Source: Muribaculaceae bacterium (GTDB lineage: Bacteria > Bacteroidota > Bacteroidia > Bacteroidales > Muribaculaceae). Taken from it: a DNA stretch of 57,725 nt. The stretch covers positions 1 to 57,725 of the forward strand of contig JAGATN010000046.1 in the NCBI GenBank assembly GCA_017621225.1, written 5' to 3'. Each line of letters begins with the position of its first letter. The stretch's first letter is position 1. A model generated the notes under the pieces. It was not told the origin of the DNA and searched no databases. It saw only the letters and a list, made by a program, of their open reading frames with translations. A program made the translations under genes and the position numbers. Below, piece by piece: positions 1 to 9,766 of the stretch.

Positions 1-90
1 AACGCCAAAGTCAAAGCTTTCAGAAGCCAGTTCCGGGGAGTGACCGACATTCCTTTCTTCCTGTTCCGCCTCTCAAAGCTATGCGCCTAA
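1..90 (+). CDS. Transposase C-terminal fragment (ISL3-like / ISAon1 type), 5' end outside window
   Basis: The frame is open from base 1 and stops with TAA at 88-90, giving 29 residues that begin NAKVKAFRSQFRGV and end FRLSKLCA. This matches my recollection of the conserved C-terminus of the ISAon1/ISL3-like DDE transposases common in Bacteroidetes (NAKIKAFR.QFRGV...FF.FRL). Only the tail is visible, so integrity of the element cannot be judged. The right inverted repeat of the insertion sequence should lie in the following few hundred bases, but I could not pair it without the left end. Confidence 0.7.
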   Translation, partial: NAKVKAFRSQFRGVTDIPFFLFRLSKLCA

Positions 91-795
91 AAATAATTTT
101 ACACTCGTGTAGTTATTTAACACTTCAACCGGCTTTTGCTGCTGACCCCATAATTGCTCGAAAACAAGCTATCGCTATTAGCTTTAATGAATCGCGAGGC
201 ACAGCCGTGAGGTTGCAGCCTCGTTCTTTTTGCGCAAATATTTCAAAAAGGATTCGGAATTCCGTTCAAGGAGCCAATTTGGCATCTTGAACGTTAATCT
301 TTAATAAGCTCAGAGACATAAAGTCTGCTCCGTCAACGTCGCTGCGTAATACACCAATTGTGATGACAGCTACCCCTAAAAAATATGAAAGTGCACTTCT
401 TCACAGAAGCGCACCTCCCTCATAACCAAAATTCAAGTATATATATATTTTGTCTAACAATATTAATATCGTACGGACACGTACACTTCGAGTGAGTGCA
501 TTTCCATACACACCTCAAAATCGAATTGATCTTTTTTATGGCTGCAATAGCTGTTTAAGATTAATTTCCACTGTATGGCACTAAATCCTTAGGTCTACGC
601 AATTAGTGTTTCTTTTCGATTTCCCGGTATTTAGTGCAAAAATACTACTATTTCGTAAAATAACAAGTGTTTTTATTGCAAACAATCATTAAATTACTTA
701 AATTAATTCATTAATATCATAATTTTAACACGGAATGTAAAAATCATATGCGCGCGTTTCGCAACAGTCAGTCCACGCCGACTTTGGCCTACTTA
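91..795. other. Non-coding stretch downstream of the transposase
   Basis: About 700 AT-rich bases without a convincing gene. A 69-codon frame at 81-290 has no family features and overlaps the transposase tail. The only structure I see is a small hairpin at 391-400/405-414 (ten pairs with one mismatch, loop TCAC) with no U-tract. It probably holds the end of the insertion sequence and old insertion debris. Confidence 0.5.
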
Positions 796-957
796 GAGTA
801 TGTTTACTTTTGGCTTATGTTAAGATTTAGAGAGAATTTCAGATTATGTTTGGAGATTGAGTGAGGAAGTTATGGGGTGCCATAACGACTGAATGAAATC
901 TACAAACAGAACTGAAAGGCCTCTAAAGGTTTCATAAAGTTAAAAGTAAACATACTC
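796..957 (+). mobile_element. MITE-like element 1, 162 bp, 16-bp perfect terminal inverted repeats, TTA target duplication
   Basis: The termini GAGTATGTTTACTTTT (796-811) and its exact reverse complement (942-957) are flanked by the direct repeat TTA at 793-795 and 958-960. There is no open frame inside. A near-palindrome TTATGGGGTGCCATAA sits at 870-885, and the G before it lies at offset 74 of the element. The same core at the same offset is found in the element at 32006-32161. GAG ends and a 3-bp TNA duplication are traits of the IS1031 subgroup of the IS5 family, so a non-autonomous derivative of such an element is a reasonable inference. Confidence 0.75.
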
Positions 958-1014
958 TTAAGCAGCCGAATTTGAAAAAAAACGAAAAATGTAGATTTTC
1001 TCATTTTTTGTATA

Positions 1015-1022
1015 TATATTTG
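1015..1022 (+). promoter_or_regulatory. Bacteroidetes -7 box (TATATTTG) for the DUF4254 operon
   Basis: TATATTTG fits TAnnTTTG exactly and lies 29 bases before the ATG at 1052. No good TTTG is seen at the -33 position. Because the box overlaps an in-frame GTG at 1022, it argues against that GTG as the start codon. Confidence 0.5.
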
Positions 1023-1051
1023 TGTTCTATAACCCACAAACTTTATCGCTT

Positions 1052-1660
1052 ATGGATTTCGCTGAAAAATGCAACCGAATATTCTGGAATGTAACATCAT
1101 TATATCACCAGACCGACGACGTGGACTTCGTTCCCGCATGCCCTTATGATGAAAATACGATAGAACACACCTTATTCAGCAAAAACTGGATAGACGCCGT
1201 GCAATGGCATCTTGAAGACATAATACGCGATCCGGACATCGACCCGGTGAAGGCTCTCGAAATAAAGCGCCGCATCGATCGCTCGAACCAGGAGCGCACC
1301 GACATGGTGGAGCAGCTCGACTCTTACTTCCTCGACAAATACAAGAACGTGACTCCGCTCCCCGATGCCACCATCAACACCGAAAGTCCGGCCTGGGCCA
1401 TCGACCGCCTGTCGATTCTCGCGCTCAAGATATATCATATGGACGTGGAGGTGAATCGCGCCGACGCTTCGCCCGAACATGTGGAGAAGTGCCGCAACAA
1501 GCTGCGCGTACTGCTGATGCAGCGCGAAGACCTCACCGCCGCCATATCGCAGCTTCTCGCCGACATCGAAGCAGGCCGCAAGTACATGAAGGTTTACCGT
1601 CAGATGAAAATGTATAACGACCCGGCAACCAATCCGGTGTTATATGGCAACAAGCAGTAA
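1052..1660 (+). CDS. DUF4254 family protein
   Basis: A 202-residue protein starting MDFAEKCNRIFWNV. It carries the DUF4254 hallmarks: the segment ending TIEHTLFSKNWID, then VQWHLEDIIRDP near residue 60 and RRIDRSNQERTD near residue 80. The family is found in Bacteroidetes, usually beside a GT9 glycosyltransferase as here, and has no established function. A role in lipopolysaccharide or surface glycan synthesis is inferred from the neighbour only. It is soluble, with no signal peptide or membrane segment. The ATG at 1052 is preferred over an in-frame GTG at 1022, which lies inside the -7 box. Its end overlaps the possible start of the next gene by 17 bases. Confidence 0.85.
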   Translation: MDFAEKCNRIFWNVTSLYHQTDDVDFVPACPYDENTIEHTLFSKNWIDAVQWHLEDIIRDPDIDPVKALEIKRRIDRSNQERTDMVEQLDSYFLDKYKNVTPLPDATINTESPAWAIDRLSILALKIYHMDVEVNRADASPEHVEKCRNKLRVLLMQREDLTAAISQLLADIEAGRKYMKVYRQMKMYNDPATNPVLYGNKQ

Positions 1661-2738
1661 CGACATGACCACTCGCGCGGCAAGCTACCGGCGCACTGTA
1701 CTCGTGGTGCGATTTTCATCGCTCGGCGACGTGGCAATGGCCATACCGGTGGTGTATGCCGCCTGCGCGGCCAACCCCGACACACGGTTCGTGTTTCTCA
1801 CCAAGGCTCCCGTTGCGCAATTGTTTGTCAACAGTCCGCAAAATCTCGTGATATACGGAGCCGACATGAAAGTTGAATATGCCGGAGCAACCGGCCTGAT
1901 ACGACTTTTCAGAAAGCTCAACAAGCAGTATCGGTTTGATGCGTTCATCGACCTCCACGACGTGCTGCGCACGCGCATCATCGGAATGATATGCCGTCTG
2001 CGCGGCATATCCACGAGCCGCATCGACAAGGGCCGAATGGAGAAAAAGCGGCTGACGCGCGAAAAAAACAAAAAACGCATCCAACTCAAAACGTCGATCG
2101 AGCGATATGCCGACGCATTTGCTCACGCCGGGATATCGGTCGACGGAAACTTCACCGGAATTTTCGGAACTGACAAAGCCCCACAATCCACATTTGCCGA
2201 CATAACCGCCCCCAAGGCCGCCGGCGAAACATGGATAGCCATAGCGCCATTTGCCGCGCACGCCAACAAGATATACCCTCTGCACCTCATGGAGCGCGTG
2301 GTGGCCGAACTCAGCAACCGCCATGGAGTGAAGATATTTCTGTTTGGCGGCGGCGCAAAAGAGCGCGAAACGCTCGGCGCATGGAGCCAAAGCCATCCCA
2401 ACGTGACATCGATGGCCGAGAAGCGCCACGGATTCCCGAAGGAGCTTGCACTGCTGAGCCACGTCGACGTAATGGTGTCGATGGACTCGTCGAACATGCA
2501 TCTGGCCTCGCTCGTCGGAGTGCCCGTGGTAAGCATATGGGGCGCCACGCATCCGTTCTGCGGATTTGCGGGATGGAACAACCGAAGCGACCTCCGAGTG
2601 CAGCGCGACGACATGCCATGCAGGCCATGCTCGGCATTCGGCAACAAGCCGTGCCGACTGGGCGACACGCCATGCCTCAACGGCATCGCGCCCGAAACAA
2701 TCATTGAGAAAATAGACAAAGCCTTATCAAATGGATAA
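1644..2738 (+). CDS. Glycosyltransferase family 9 (heptosyltransferase-like)
   Basis: A 364-residue GT9 protein. The N-terminal Rossmann opening [18 protein letters not shown] is the classic start of heptosyltransferases of the WaaC/WaaF/RfaF type, and the C-terminal half carries the acceptor/nucleotide-sugar domain with [21 protein letters not shown], the usual GT9 motif. It probably adds a sugar to lipid A core or another surface glycan on the cytoplasmic face of the inner membrane; the sugar is not predictable. The C-terminus is cysteine-rich ([12 protein letters not shown]). The start could be ATG 1644, overlapping the DUF4254 gene, or ATG 1665, four bases after its stop; 1665 places the Rossmann strand nearer the N-terminus as in relatives. 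It overlaps ruvB by 8 bases, indicating co-transcription. Confidence 0.88.
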   Translation: MATSSNDMTTRAASYRRTVLVVRFSSLGDVAMAIPVVYAACAANPDTRFVFLTKAPVAQLFVNSPQNLVIYGADMKVEYAGATGLIRLFRKLNKQYRFDAFIDLHDVLRTRIIGMICRLRGISTSRIDKGRMEKKRLTREKNKKRIQLKTSIERYADAFAHAGISVDGNFTGIFGTDKAPQSTFADITAPKAAGETWIAIAPFAAHANKIYPLHLMERVVAELSNRHGVKIFLFGGGAKERETLGAWSQSHPNVTSMAEKRHGFPKELALLSHVDVMVSMDSSNMHLASLVGVPVVSIWGATHPFCGFAGWNNRSDLRVQRDDMPCRPCSAFGNKPCRLGDTPCLNGIAPETIIEKIDKALSNG

Positions 2739-3762
2739 CAGTTTTGACATACATGCCACTACCGAAGGACGCATGAACGATCGCGACAAAGAACTCGAAA
2801 AAGCCTTGCGCCCATCGCTGTTCGACTCGTTCAACGGACAAGAAAAGATAGTGGAAAACCTGAAAGTGTTTGTCGCGGCGGCACGAATGCGCGGCGAAGC
2901 ACTCGACCACCTGCTGCTCCACGGCCCTCCCGGCCTGGGAAAGACCACGCTCTCGGCCATAATAGCCAACGAGCTCGGCGTAGGATTTAAAATCACTTCG
3001 GGCCCCGTGCTCGACAAGCCGGGCGACCTCGCAGGCATACTGACATCGCTCGAAGAAAACGACGTGCTTTTCATCGACGAGATACACCGCCTGAGCCCCG
3101 TGGTGGAGGAATATCTGTATTCGGCCATGGAGGACTACCGCATCGACATAATGATCGACAAAGGCCCCGGAGCACGATCGGTGCAACTGTCGCTATCGCC
3201 ATTCACGCTCGTCGGCGCCACCACGCGCAGCGGCCTCCTCACGGCGCCTTTGCGCGCGCGCTTCGGCATCAACTGCCATCTCGAATATTACGACCACGAA
3301 GTGCTTGAGCGCATAATATTGCGCTCGGCCGGACTGCTCGGCATAAAATGCACCGGCGAAGCCGCCCATGAGATAGCGTTGCGCAGCCGAGGCACGCCCC
3401 GCGTCGCCAATCTGCTACTGCGCAGAGTACGCGACTTTGCCCAGGTGAAGGGCAACGGCGCAATCGACCCCGAAATAGCGCGATATGCCCTCGAAGCGCT
3501 CAACATCGACCGCTACGGACTCGAAGAAATAGACAACAAGATATTACAAACAATAATAACCAAATTCAAAGGTGGCCCCGTTGGTCTCGGAACCATAGCC
3601 ACCGCATTGGGCGAAGATCAGGGTACGATAGAAGAAGTGTACGAACCGTTCCTGATAAAAGAAGGATTCATAAAGCGCACTCCTCGCGGACGCGAAGTGA
3701 CCGACCTTGCATACATGCATCTCGGACACACCCGCCAAAGCGAAATTCAATCGCTGTTCTGA
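2731..3762 (+). CDS. ruvB: Holliday junction branch migration helicase RuvB
   Basis: A 343-residue AAA+ motor that drives branch migration of Holliday junctions with RuvA. Visible motifs are Walker A GPPGLGKT (near residue 70), Walker B DEIH (near 115), the sensor region GATTRSG followed by APLRARFG with the arginine finger region, and the C-terminal winged helix with GPVGLGTIA and RTPRGR. The length is normal for the family. It starts inside the end of the GT9 gene, so it is translated from the same message. ruvA and ruvC are not in this window. Confidence 0.97.
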   Translation: MDNSFDIHATTEGRMNDRDKELEKALRPSLFDSFNGQEKIVENLKVFVAAARMRGEALDHLLLHGPPGLGKTTLSAIIANELGVGFKITSGPVLDKPGDLAGILTSLEENDVLFIDEIHRLSPVVEEYLYSAMEDYRIDIMIDKGPGARSVQLSLSPFTLVGATTRSGLLTAPLRARFGINCHLEYYDHEVLERIILRSAGLLGIKCTGEAAHEIALRSRGTPRVANLLLRRVRDFAQVKGNGAIDPEIARYALEALNIDRYGLEEIDNKILQTIITKFKGGPVGLGTIATALGEDQGTIEEVYEPFLIKEGFIKRTPRGREVTDLAYMHLGHTRQSEIQSLF

Positions 3763-3792
3763 TCATCGTCACTTAAATACAAAGCTTATAGG

Positions 3793-5306
3793 ATGGCATC
3801 TATAAAAAGCTTGGCAAAAGATACGGCTTACTACGGACTGAGCAGCATAGTCGGACGCTTTCTCAACTGGTGTCTGGTGCCGTTGTACACCCGCATGTTT
3901 CCGGAAGCGGAGTACGGCATAGTCACCTACATCTATTCGATAGTGCGTTGGTGCTCATAATGCTCATATACGGCATGGAAACCGGCTTTTTCCGCTTCAC
4001 CAACCATGACCGTTACGACAACCCGATGGAGGTATACTCCACCACGCTGATATCGCTCGGAGCGAGCTCCACCATATTCTTCATTGCGGTGCTGGCGTTT
4101 CTACAACCCATATCCGACGCGCTCGGATGCGGCTCGAACCCGTCGTACATATCCATCATGGCCGCCGCCGTGGCCTTAGATGCGTTTACCGCCATACCGT
4201 TTTCGTATCTCCGCTATCGCCACCAGGCATTGCGGTTTGCCGTGCTGAAGTCGATCAACATAGCCTTAAACATCGGCTTTGCATTATTCTTCATACTGAT
4301 ATGCCCGTGGCTGTGGGAAGAAGCACCCGGAACGATAGCATGGTTCTACGACCCCGATTTCGGCATAGGCTACATATTCTTGGCCAACCTCATAGCGTCG
4401 GCCGCAATGCCTCTGCTCCTCCTCCCCGAGTTGCGAGGGTTTAAATGGCAATTCAACGGCAAGCTATGGCGCGAGATGCTGAAATATTCATTTCCGCTGC
4501 TCATATTGGGCATAGCCGGAATCATGAACCAAAATCTCGACAAGATATTGCTCCCTGAACTGATTGCCGACAAAAGCGAGGCATGGGCACAGCTCGGCAT
4601 CTACGGCGCCAACTACAAGATAGCCATAATAATGGTAATGTTTTTGCAGGCGTTCCGGTTTGCATACGAACCATTCATATTTGCCCAAAACCGCCAACGC
4701 GGAGGCGACAAGAATCAGGCATTCCGCGATGCCATGAAATATTTCGTCATCTTTGCAATGACCATATTTTTGGGCGTGATGTTTTACCTCGACATCATAA
4801 AGTACTTCATACCCCCCAAGTATTTTTCGGGTCTGAAAGTAGTGCCCATAGTCATGATAGCCGAATTTTTCTTCGGCGTATTCTTCAACCTGTCGTTATG
4901 GTACAAGCTTACCGACCGCACCATCTGGGGCACTTGGTTCTCGCTGCTCGGCTTTGCGGTCACGCTCACGCTCAACATACTGCTCGTGCCGCGCATGGGC
5001 TACATGGGGTGCGCATACGCGGCGTTGGGGTGCTACGGCACCATGATGCTTGCCTCATACTTCGTGGGAAGGGCGAAACATCCCATAGGTTACGACGTGC
5101 CGTCGCTGCTCATATACTTCTTCTCGGCACTGGCGCTATACGCCGTTTCGATATTCGTCACCACCTCTATGGAGTGGCTTAACATGATAATACGAACCTT
5201 ATTGCTGGTATTGTACGTTATATTCGTGTGCAAGCGAGAGAAAATAAATCCGGCATCATTGACCAAACAAATTTTAAAACGAAAATCAAACAGCGTTGCC
5301 ATATGA
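3793..5306 (+). pseudogene. Polysaccharide flippase (oligosaccharide export/MATE-like), frameshifted
   Basis: ATG 3793 opens MASIKSLAKDTAYYGLSS, the usual start of Wzx/RfbX-type flippases, but this frame ends at TAA 3958-3960. The rest of the protein (from about 3945, ALVLIMLIYGMETGFFRF) continues in the +2 frame to 5306 with about twelve membrane segments. Restoring one base in GTGCG near 3944 (to GTGGCG) would join both into a normal 504-residue flippase with the expected sequence YSIVALVLIM. The lesion is not in a homopolymer. Either the gene was recently inactivated or the base is missing through a sequencing or assembly error. An alternative start after the shift would lose the first transmembrane segment. 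The family moves lipid-linked glycans across the inner membrane. The gene ends in an ATGA overlap with the next one. Confidence 0.85.
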
Positions 5307-6715
5307 AAGAGAACAACATAGCCAATCGCATCACGAACTTTTTTGTGAACTACTTCACGCTCACCGGCGACCTGGTGCCTCAGGCCGAAGCCGAACAGGC
5401 CATACGCGACGGCGTGTCGTTTCGCGGAACCAACATACTGATATTGATCATAGCCATACTCATAGCATCGTTGGGGCTAAACACCAACTCAACGGCCGTG
5501 ATAATAGGCGCCATGCTCATATCGCCGTTAATGGGCCCTATAATCGGGCTCGGACTCGGCGTGGGCATACATGACTTCAGCCTCATAAAGCGATGCATCC
5601 GCAATCTCATCATGGCGGCCGGATTCAGCGTATTGGCTTCGTTCCTGTACTTTCTCATATCGCCCGTCAACGAAAACCACAGCGAGCTGTTCGCGCGCAC
5701 GTCGCCCACCATATACGACGTAATGATAGGATTTTTCGGCGGCGGCGCGGGCATAATAGCCTTGGGTAGCCGCAACAAGGGCAACGTGATTCCTGGCGTG
5801 GCCATAGCCACGGCCCTCATGCCGCCTTTGTGTACGGCCGGATACGGACTGGCCACTTGGCAGCTCAGCTACTTTTTCGGCGCGTTCTATCTGTTTATAA
5901 TCAACTCCATCTACATAGCTTTTGCCACGTTCATAGGCGTAAAGCTGATGAACTTCAAGGGAGCTGCCACGGTCGACAACGCTCGCGAACACAAGGTAAG
6001 AAAAATAGTGTACGCCCTGGCCATACTGACAATGCTTCCGAGCATATGGCTCACCTACAACATGCTGAAAGAGACGAAATTCAACATGCAGGCGGGCGAA
6101 TTCATCAACAAAGAGTGCAAATTTGCCAACACGCAAGTGCTCAACTACAAGCCGGTAATAGACCACGGAATGCGCTCGATAACGGTGACGCTGATAGGCA
6201 AGGTGCTGCCGGCCGACTCGCTCGAGCTGGCGCTGTCGTCGCGACTCGGCTTCTACGGCCTCGCCGGCACCAAGCTCAACATAGTGCAGGGCGAAAACCA
6301 GACCATCACGGGCGAGGACTCATCGTCGGTAAAGGACATCTACATACTCACGCAGTCAACCATCTCACGTCAACAATCGACCATCGACTCGCTCCGGCAG
6401 ATAACCGAACGGTCAGACTCGGCAAATGCCATTGCACTGCGACTCGCTCCGGAGATCAAGGTGCTGTTTCCGCAAGTGGAGGACATAGCCGTGAGCCGGT
6501 CGATATTTTCGAACGTCTCCGACCAAAAAGCCGATACGCTCAACGTAGCCCTTGTGCATTACTCGTCAGACATGCCCAAGGTGCAAGCCGAAAAATTCAG
6601 GGAATACCTGAAGGCCCGATTGTCGATAAAATCAATCGACATAGTGCCGGTGCCGCGAATAGTCAACGAAAAGCATAAAACCACTTCATCACAAACACAA
6701 CAGAAGCAAAAATGA
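5303..6715 (+). CDS. DUF389 family membrane protein
   Basis: A 470-residue protein starting MKENNIANRITNFF; the ATG overlaps the flippase stop (ATGA). The DUF389 core spans about residues 50-230: SFRGTNILILIIAILIASLG, then NSTAVIIGAMLISPLMGPI, and VIPGVAIATALMPPLC, with about six membrane segments. The remaining C-terminal half, after LAILTMLPSIW, is a soluble region with a short coiled-coil stretch (STISRQQSTIDSLRQ) and is probably periplasmic, since the family's long C-terminal extension in Bacteroidetes follows a last TM. The function of the family is not established. It sits between two glycan-related genes and ends in an ATGA overlap with the following glycosyltransferase. Confidence 0.85.
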   Translation: MKENNIANRITNFFVNYFTLTGDLVPQAEAEQAIRDGVSFRGTNILILIIAILIASLGLNTNSTAVIIGAMLISPLMGPIIGLGLGVGIHDFSLIKRCIRNLIMAAGFSVLASFLYFLISPVNENHSELFARTSPTIYDVMIGFFGGGAGIIALGSRNKGNVIPGVAIATALMPPLCTAGYGLATWQLSYFFGAFYLFIINSIYIAFATFIGVKLMNFKGAATVDNAREHKVRKIVYALAILTMLPSIWLTYNMLKETKFNMQAGEFINKECKFANTQVLNYKPVIDHGMRSITVTLIGKVLPADSLELALSSRLGFYGLAGTKLNIVQGENQTITGEDSSSVKDIYILTQSTISRQQSTIDSLRQITERSDSANAIALRLAPEIKVLFPQVEDIAVSRSIFSNVSDQKADTLNVALVHYSSDMPKVQAEKFREYLKARLSIKSIDIVPVPRIVNEKHKTTSSQTQQKQK

Positions 6716-8055
6716 ACAGCTTGCCAACAAACGACAGCATGCCGGTAGCAACGAAATCACGACCGCTGAAAGTGGTGCTCATATGCCACAGCGATATGCT
6801 TGGCGGAGCATCGATCGTAACATACAGGCTAATGCAAGCCTTGCGATACGAAGGCGTCGACGCTCGAATGGTGGTATACACCAAAATCAGCAACGACAGC
6901 AACGTAGACGTAATAAGCAGTCGAGGCATGCGCGGATTCAAATTTCTGGTCGAACGATTGCGCATATTGGTGTCGAACGGCTTCTCGCGCGAAAACCTTT
7001 TCAAAGTGTCGATAGCCAATACCGGCACGGCGATACACAAACACCCCTGGGTAGCCGAAGCCGACGTAATAAACCTGAGCTGGATAAACCAAGGGCTGCT
7101 TTCGATAAACGGAATAAGACGATTGGGCAGCCTCGGCAAACCGATAGTGTGGACGATGCATGACATGTGGAACCTCACCGGCATATGCCATCACTCATAC
7201 GACTGCAAAGGCTACAAGGAGAGCTGCGGCAACTGCCAGTTCCTTACCGGATTGTCGGGCAGCGACCTGTCAAACAAAATACACCAACGCAAAAAAGAGC
7301 TTTACGCCGGGCTCAACATTCATTTCGTGGCGGTAAGCAACTGGCTGGCCGGACTGTGCCGGCAAAGCAGCCTGCTTGGCGACAAACCCTTGTCGGTGAT
7401 ACCTAACGCCTTTCCGATAAACTCGTTCGTAACCAAGCCTACGCACTCCATCACGAGCTTCAACATCGACTATACGCGCAACATCATAGTGATGGGTGCC
7501 GCGCGCCTCGACGACCCGATAAAAGGCCTAGGCTACGCCATCGAGGCCCTGAACTACATATTCGACAACCACCCCGAAATAGCGCGCACGTCAACGGCCG
7601 TATTTTTCGGCGACATACGCAATCCGCGCAAATTCGACGAGCTGCGGTTTCCGCACATACACATCGGACGCATCAACGATCAGAAGGTTATACGCATGAT
7701 ATATGCGGCATCGAAAGTCGTACTGTCGACATCGCTATACGAAACGCTCCCCACCACCCTCATCGAAGGCCAAGCGTCGGGATGCCTGGCCGTTACATTC
7801 GGCAAGGGTGGACAGACAGACATCGTAGAGCATATGAAAAACGGATATATAGCCGAATATCGCGACGCGAAAAGCGTGGCACGCGGCATATTATGGGCGT
7901 TTGAGCAAAACGTTGACCGCGACGCGCTCCATGAAAGCGTGCGCCGGCGCTATGCGTCATCTGAAATAGCGATGGAATACATCTCGCTCTACAACGACCT
8001 ATTGTCGAAGCAAAACGTCTCGGCACAACAACATTCAACATCAAAAAAACATTGA
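6712..8055 (+). CDS. Glycosyltransferase family 4-type
   Basis: A 447-residue GT-B enzyme. The N-terminal domain starts with VVLICHSDMLGGASIVTYRL, in which the GGA loop near residue 33 is typical of GT4 enzymes. The C-terminal domain has GAARLDDPIKGLGYAIEAL (donor site) and SLYETLPTTLIEGQASGC, matching the usual E-x7-E region with the second Glu in the EGQ motif. The internal segment CHHSYDCKGYKESCGNCQ is cysteine-rich and resembles the WT-HD-W...CxYSxxC...C..CP segment seen in many Bacteroidetes GT4 enzymes. It probably builds a surface polysaccharide from a nucleotide sugar; donor and acceptor are unknown. It is coupled by ATGA overlap to the gene upstream. Confidence 0.88.
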   Translation: MNSLPTNDSMPVATKSRPLKVVLICHSDMLGGASIVTYRLMQALRYEGVDARMVVYTKISNDSNVDVISSRGMRGFKFLVERLRILVSNGFSRENLFKVSIANTGTAIHKHPWVAEADVINLSWINQGLLSINGIRRLGSLGKPIVWTMHDMWNLTGICHHSYDCKGYKESCGNCQFLTGLSGSDLSNKIHQRKKELYAGLNIHFVAVSNWLAGLCRQSSLLGDKPLSVIPNAFPINSFVTKPTHSITSFNIDYTRNIIVMGAARLDDPIKGLGYAIEALNYIFDNHPEIARTSTAVFFGDIRNPRKFDELRFPHIHIGRINDQKVIRMIYAASKVVLSTSLYETLPTTLIEGQASGCLAVTFGKGGQTDIVEHMKNGYIAEYRDAKSVARGILWAFEQNVDRDALHESVRRRYASSEIAMEYISLYNDLLSKQNVSAQQHSTSKKH

Positions 8056-8057
8056 CA

Positions 8058-8834
8058 ATGCAGACGGTATTGTTCAACTCCACCATTTTCGGTCCTATAC
8101 ACAGCCGCCGACTCGGATCGTCGCTCGGCATAAACCTGTCGCCCAACGACGGCAAGATATGTTCGTTCGATTGCCTTTACTGCGAAGCCGGCTTCAACGC
8201 CCAGGGGCCGGGCACCACGGGATTTCCCCATCGCGGCGACGTTAGCTCCAAGCTCGAGCAAAAACTGATAGAAATGAAGCAAAACGGCACTCCCCTCGAC
8301 GTAATAACCTTTTCGGGAAACGGCGAGCCCACGCTTCACCCCGACTTTGGCGGCATAATCGACGACACGATTGCACTCCGCGACAAATATTTTCCGAACG
8401 TGAAGATAAGCGTGCTCACCAACTCCACGCGGCTGCACGATCCGAAGGTCAGCGACGCGCTGCGCAAGGTCGACAACAACATCATGAAGCTCGATTCGGC
8501 CATCGATGCCACGATGCGTCTCATCGACCGCCCCAACGCGCCGGCGTTTACCACCGAATCGGTCATTGACGAGATAGCCAAATTCGGCCGTCAAGGCATC
8601 GTACAGACCATGATGCTGCGCGGATCGCACAACGGCCGACATATCGACAACACCACCGACAGCGAAGTGGAAGCCCTGATAGCCGCGTACCGAAAAATAA
8701 ATCCGCGCGAAGTAATGTTGTACTCCATCGACCGAAAAACGCCCGAGGAATCGCTCGTAAAAGTCGAAAAGGAAGAACTGCAAGCCATAGCCGAACGCAT
8801 GCGCGCCGCCGGAATAACAGTACAAGTAAGCTGA
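8058..8834 (+). CDS. Radical SAM protein (COG0731-like)
   Basis: A 258-residue radical SAM protein. The cluster motif CSFDCLYC (C-x3-C-x2-C) lies near residue 35, directly after SSLGINLSPNDGKI, and SGNGEPTLHPDF follows as the SAM-binding GGE-like segment. The family is annotated as wyosine-synthetase-like in COG0731, but bacterial members have no established substrate, so I do not assign one. The start is taken at ATG 8058, two bases after the stop of the glycosyltransferase; an in-frame TTG at 8052 is less likely. All three cluster cysteines are present, in contrast to miaB in this window. Confidence 0.85.
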   Translation: MQTVLFNSTIFGPIHSRRLGSSLGINLSPNDGKICSFDCLYCEAGFNAQGPGTTGFPHRGDVSSKLEQKLIEMKQNGTPLDVITFSGNGEPTLHPDFGGIIDDTIALRDKYFPNVKISVLTNSTRLHDPKVSDALRKVDNNIMKLDSAIDATMRLIDRPNAPAFTTESVIDEIAKFGRQGIVQTMMLRGSHNGRHIDNTTDSEVEALIAAYRKINPREVMLYSIDRKTPEESLVKVEKEELQAIAERMRAAGITVQVS

Positions 8835-8857
8835 CACCAAAGCCACACATAGCCACA

Positions 8858-9766
8858 ATGCACGATACCGTAATAACGCCTCCACCACTAAATCCGGGCG
8901 ACCGCATAGCCCTGCTGTCGCCGGCCGGAATCATAAAACCACAATTCGTGTTCGATGCAGTCACCGTATTGCAGGAGCAGGGATGGGAGCCATACGTAAT
9001 GCCCAACGCACTCGGCCGATCTGGCACGTACAGCGGCACCGACGATCAACGCTACTCGGACCTCGAGGCCGCATTGCTCGACCCGACAACGAAAGCCATC
9101 CTGTGCAACCGTGGCGGATACGGCGTTATACACTTGCTTGATCGGCTCGACAAGCTACCGCTGCGCGACAATGCAAAATGGATAATAGGATTCAGCGACA
9201 TATCGGCGCTACACGCATTGATGCACAAGCACTCCATAGCATCGATACACTCGCCCATGGCCAAACACCTGTCATTGACGAGAGGGGTAGACGATGACTC
9301 CTGCGCCCTGTTCGACATATTGCGCGGACGCAAAATGACATACGACATGCCTTCGCACGAATCCAATCGCACCGGCAGCGCCGAAGGAATCATAACCGGC
9401 GGCAACCTGGCCGTGTTGGCCGGACTCATCGGCACGCCGTTCGACATGCTCCGCCCCGACACAATATGGTTTCTCGAAGATGTGTCGGAGCCGGTGTACA
9501 AGGTGGAGCGCATCATGTATCAGCTGAAGCTAAGCGGCGTTCTCAAAAATCTGCGCGGCCTGATAGTCGGCAAATTCACCGAATACACCCCTGCCATCGA
9601 CAGCCTGACAATGGAGCAGATGATATCGTCCATGGTCAGCGAATATGACTACCCCGTGGCCTTCGACGTACCGATAGGACACGTCGACCACAACCTTCCC
9701 ATGCCCGAATCGCTGCCGGTAAAATTCACCGTAAGCAACGAGTCGGCAAGAATAGAATACCTGTAA
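8858..9766 (+). CDS. LD-carboxypeptidase (peptidase S66, LdcA/MccF family)
   Basis: A 302-residue cytoplasmic serine peptidase family protein. LdcA enzymes cut the terminal D-Ala from murein tetrapeptide during wall recycling; MccF members cleave microcin-type nucleotide peptides. Motifs present are CNRGGYG (near residue 88), GFSDISALH with the nucleophile Ser (near 113), the acidic region FLEDVSEPVYKVER with the catalytic Glu (near 206), and PIGHVDHN with the catalytic His (near 280). The order Ser-Glu-His agrees with the family. It is the last gene of the long plus-strand operon. LdcA is the likelier role given cell envelope neighbours. Confidence 0.88.
   Translation: MHDTVITPPPLNPGDRIALLSPAGIIKPQFVFDAVTVLQEQGWEPYVMPNALGRSGTYSGTDDQRYSDLEAALLDPTTKAILCNRGGYGVIHLLDRLDKLPLRDNAKWIIGFSDISALHALMHKHSIASIHSPMAKHLSLTRGVDDDSCALFDILRGRKMTYDMPSHESNRTGSAEGIITGGNLAVLAGLIGTPFDMLRPDTIWFLEDVSEPVYKVERIMYQLKLSGVLKNLRGLIVGKFTEYTPAIDSLTMEQMISSMVSEYDYPVAFDVPIGHVDHNLPMPESLPVKFTVSNESARIEYL

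Noticed and set aside
81-290. 69-codon frame after the transposase tail
   Set aside because: It overlaps the transposase end, has no upstream promoter or family resemblance, and its composition looks random.
1716-2552. Minus-strand frame of 278 codons opposite the GT9 gene
   Set aside because: It is a shadow of a well-supported gene in GC-rich DNA; no family features.
8058-8834. Wyosine synthase TYW1 function for the radical SAM protein
   Set aside because: COG0731 is named after archaeal TYW1, but bacteria do not make wyosine and no supporting genes are present; substrate left open.
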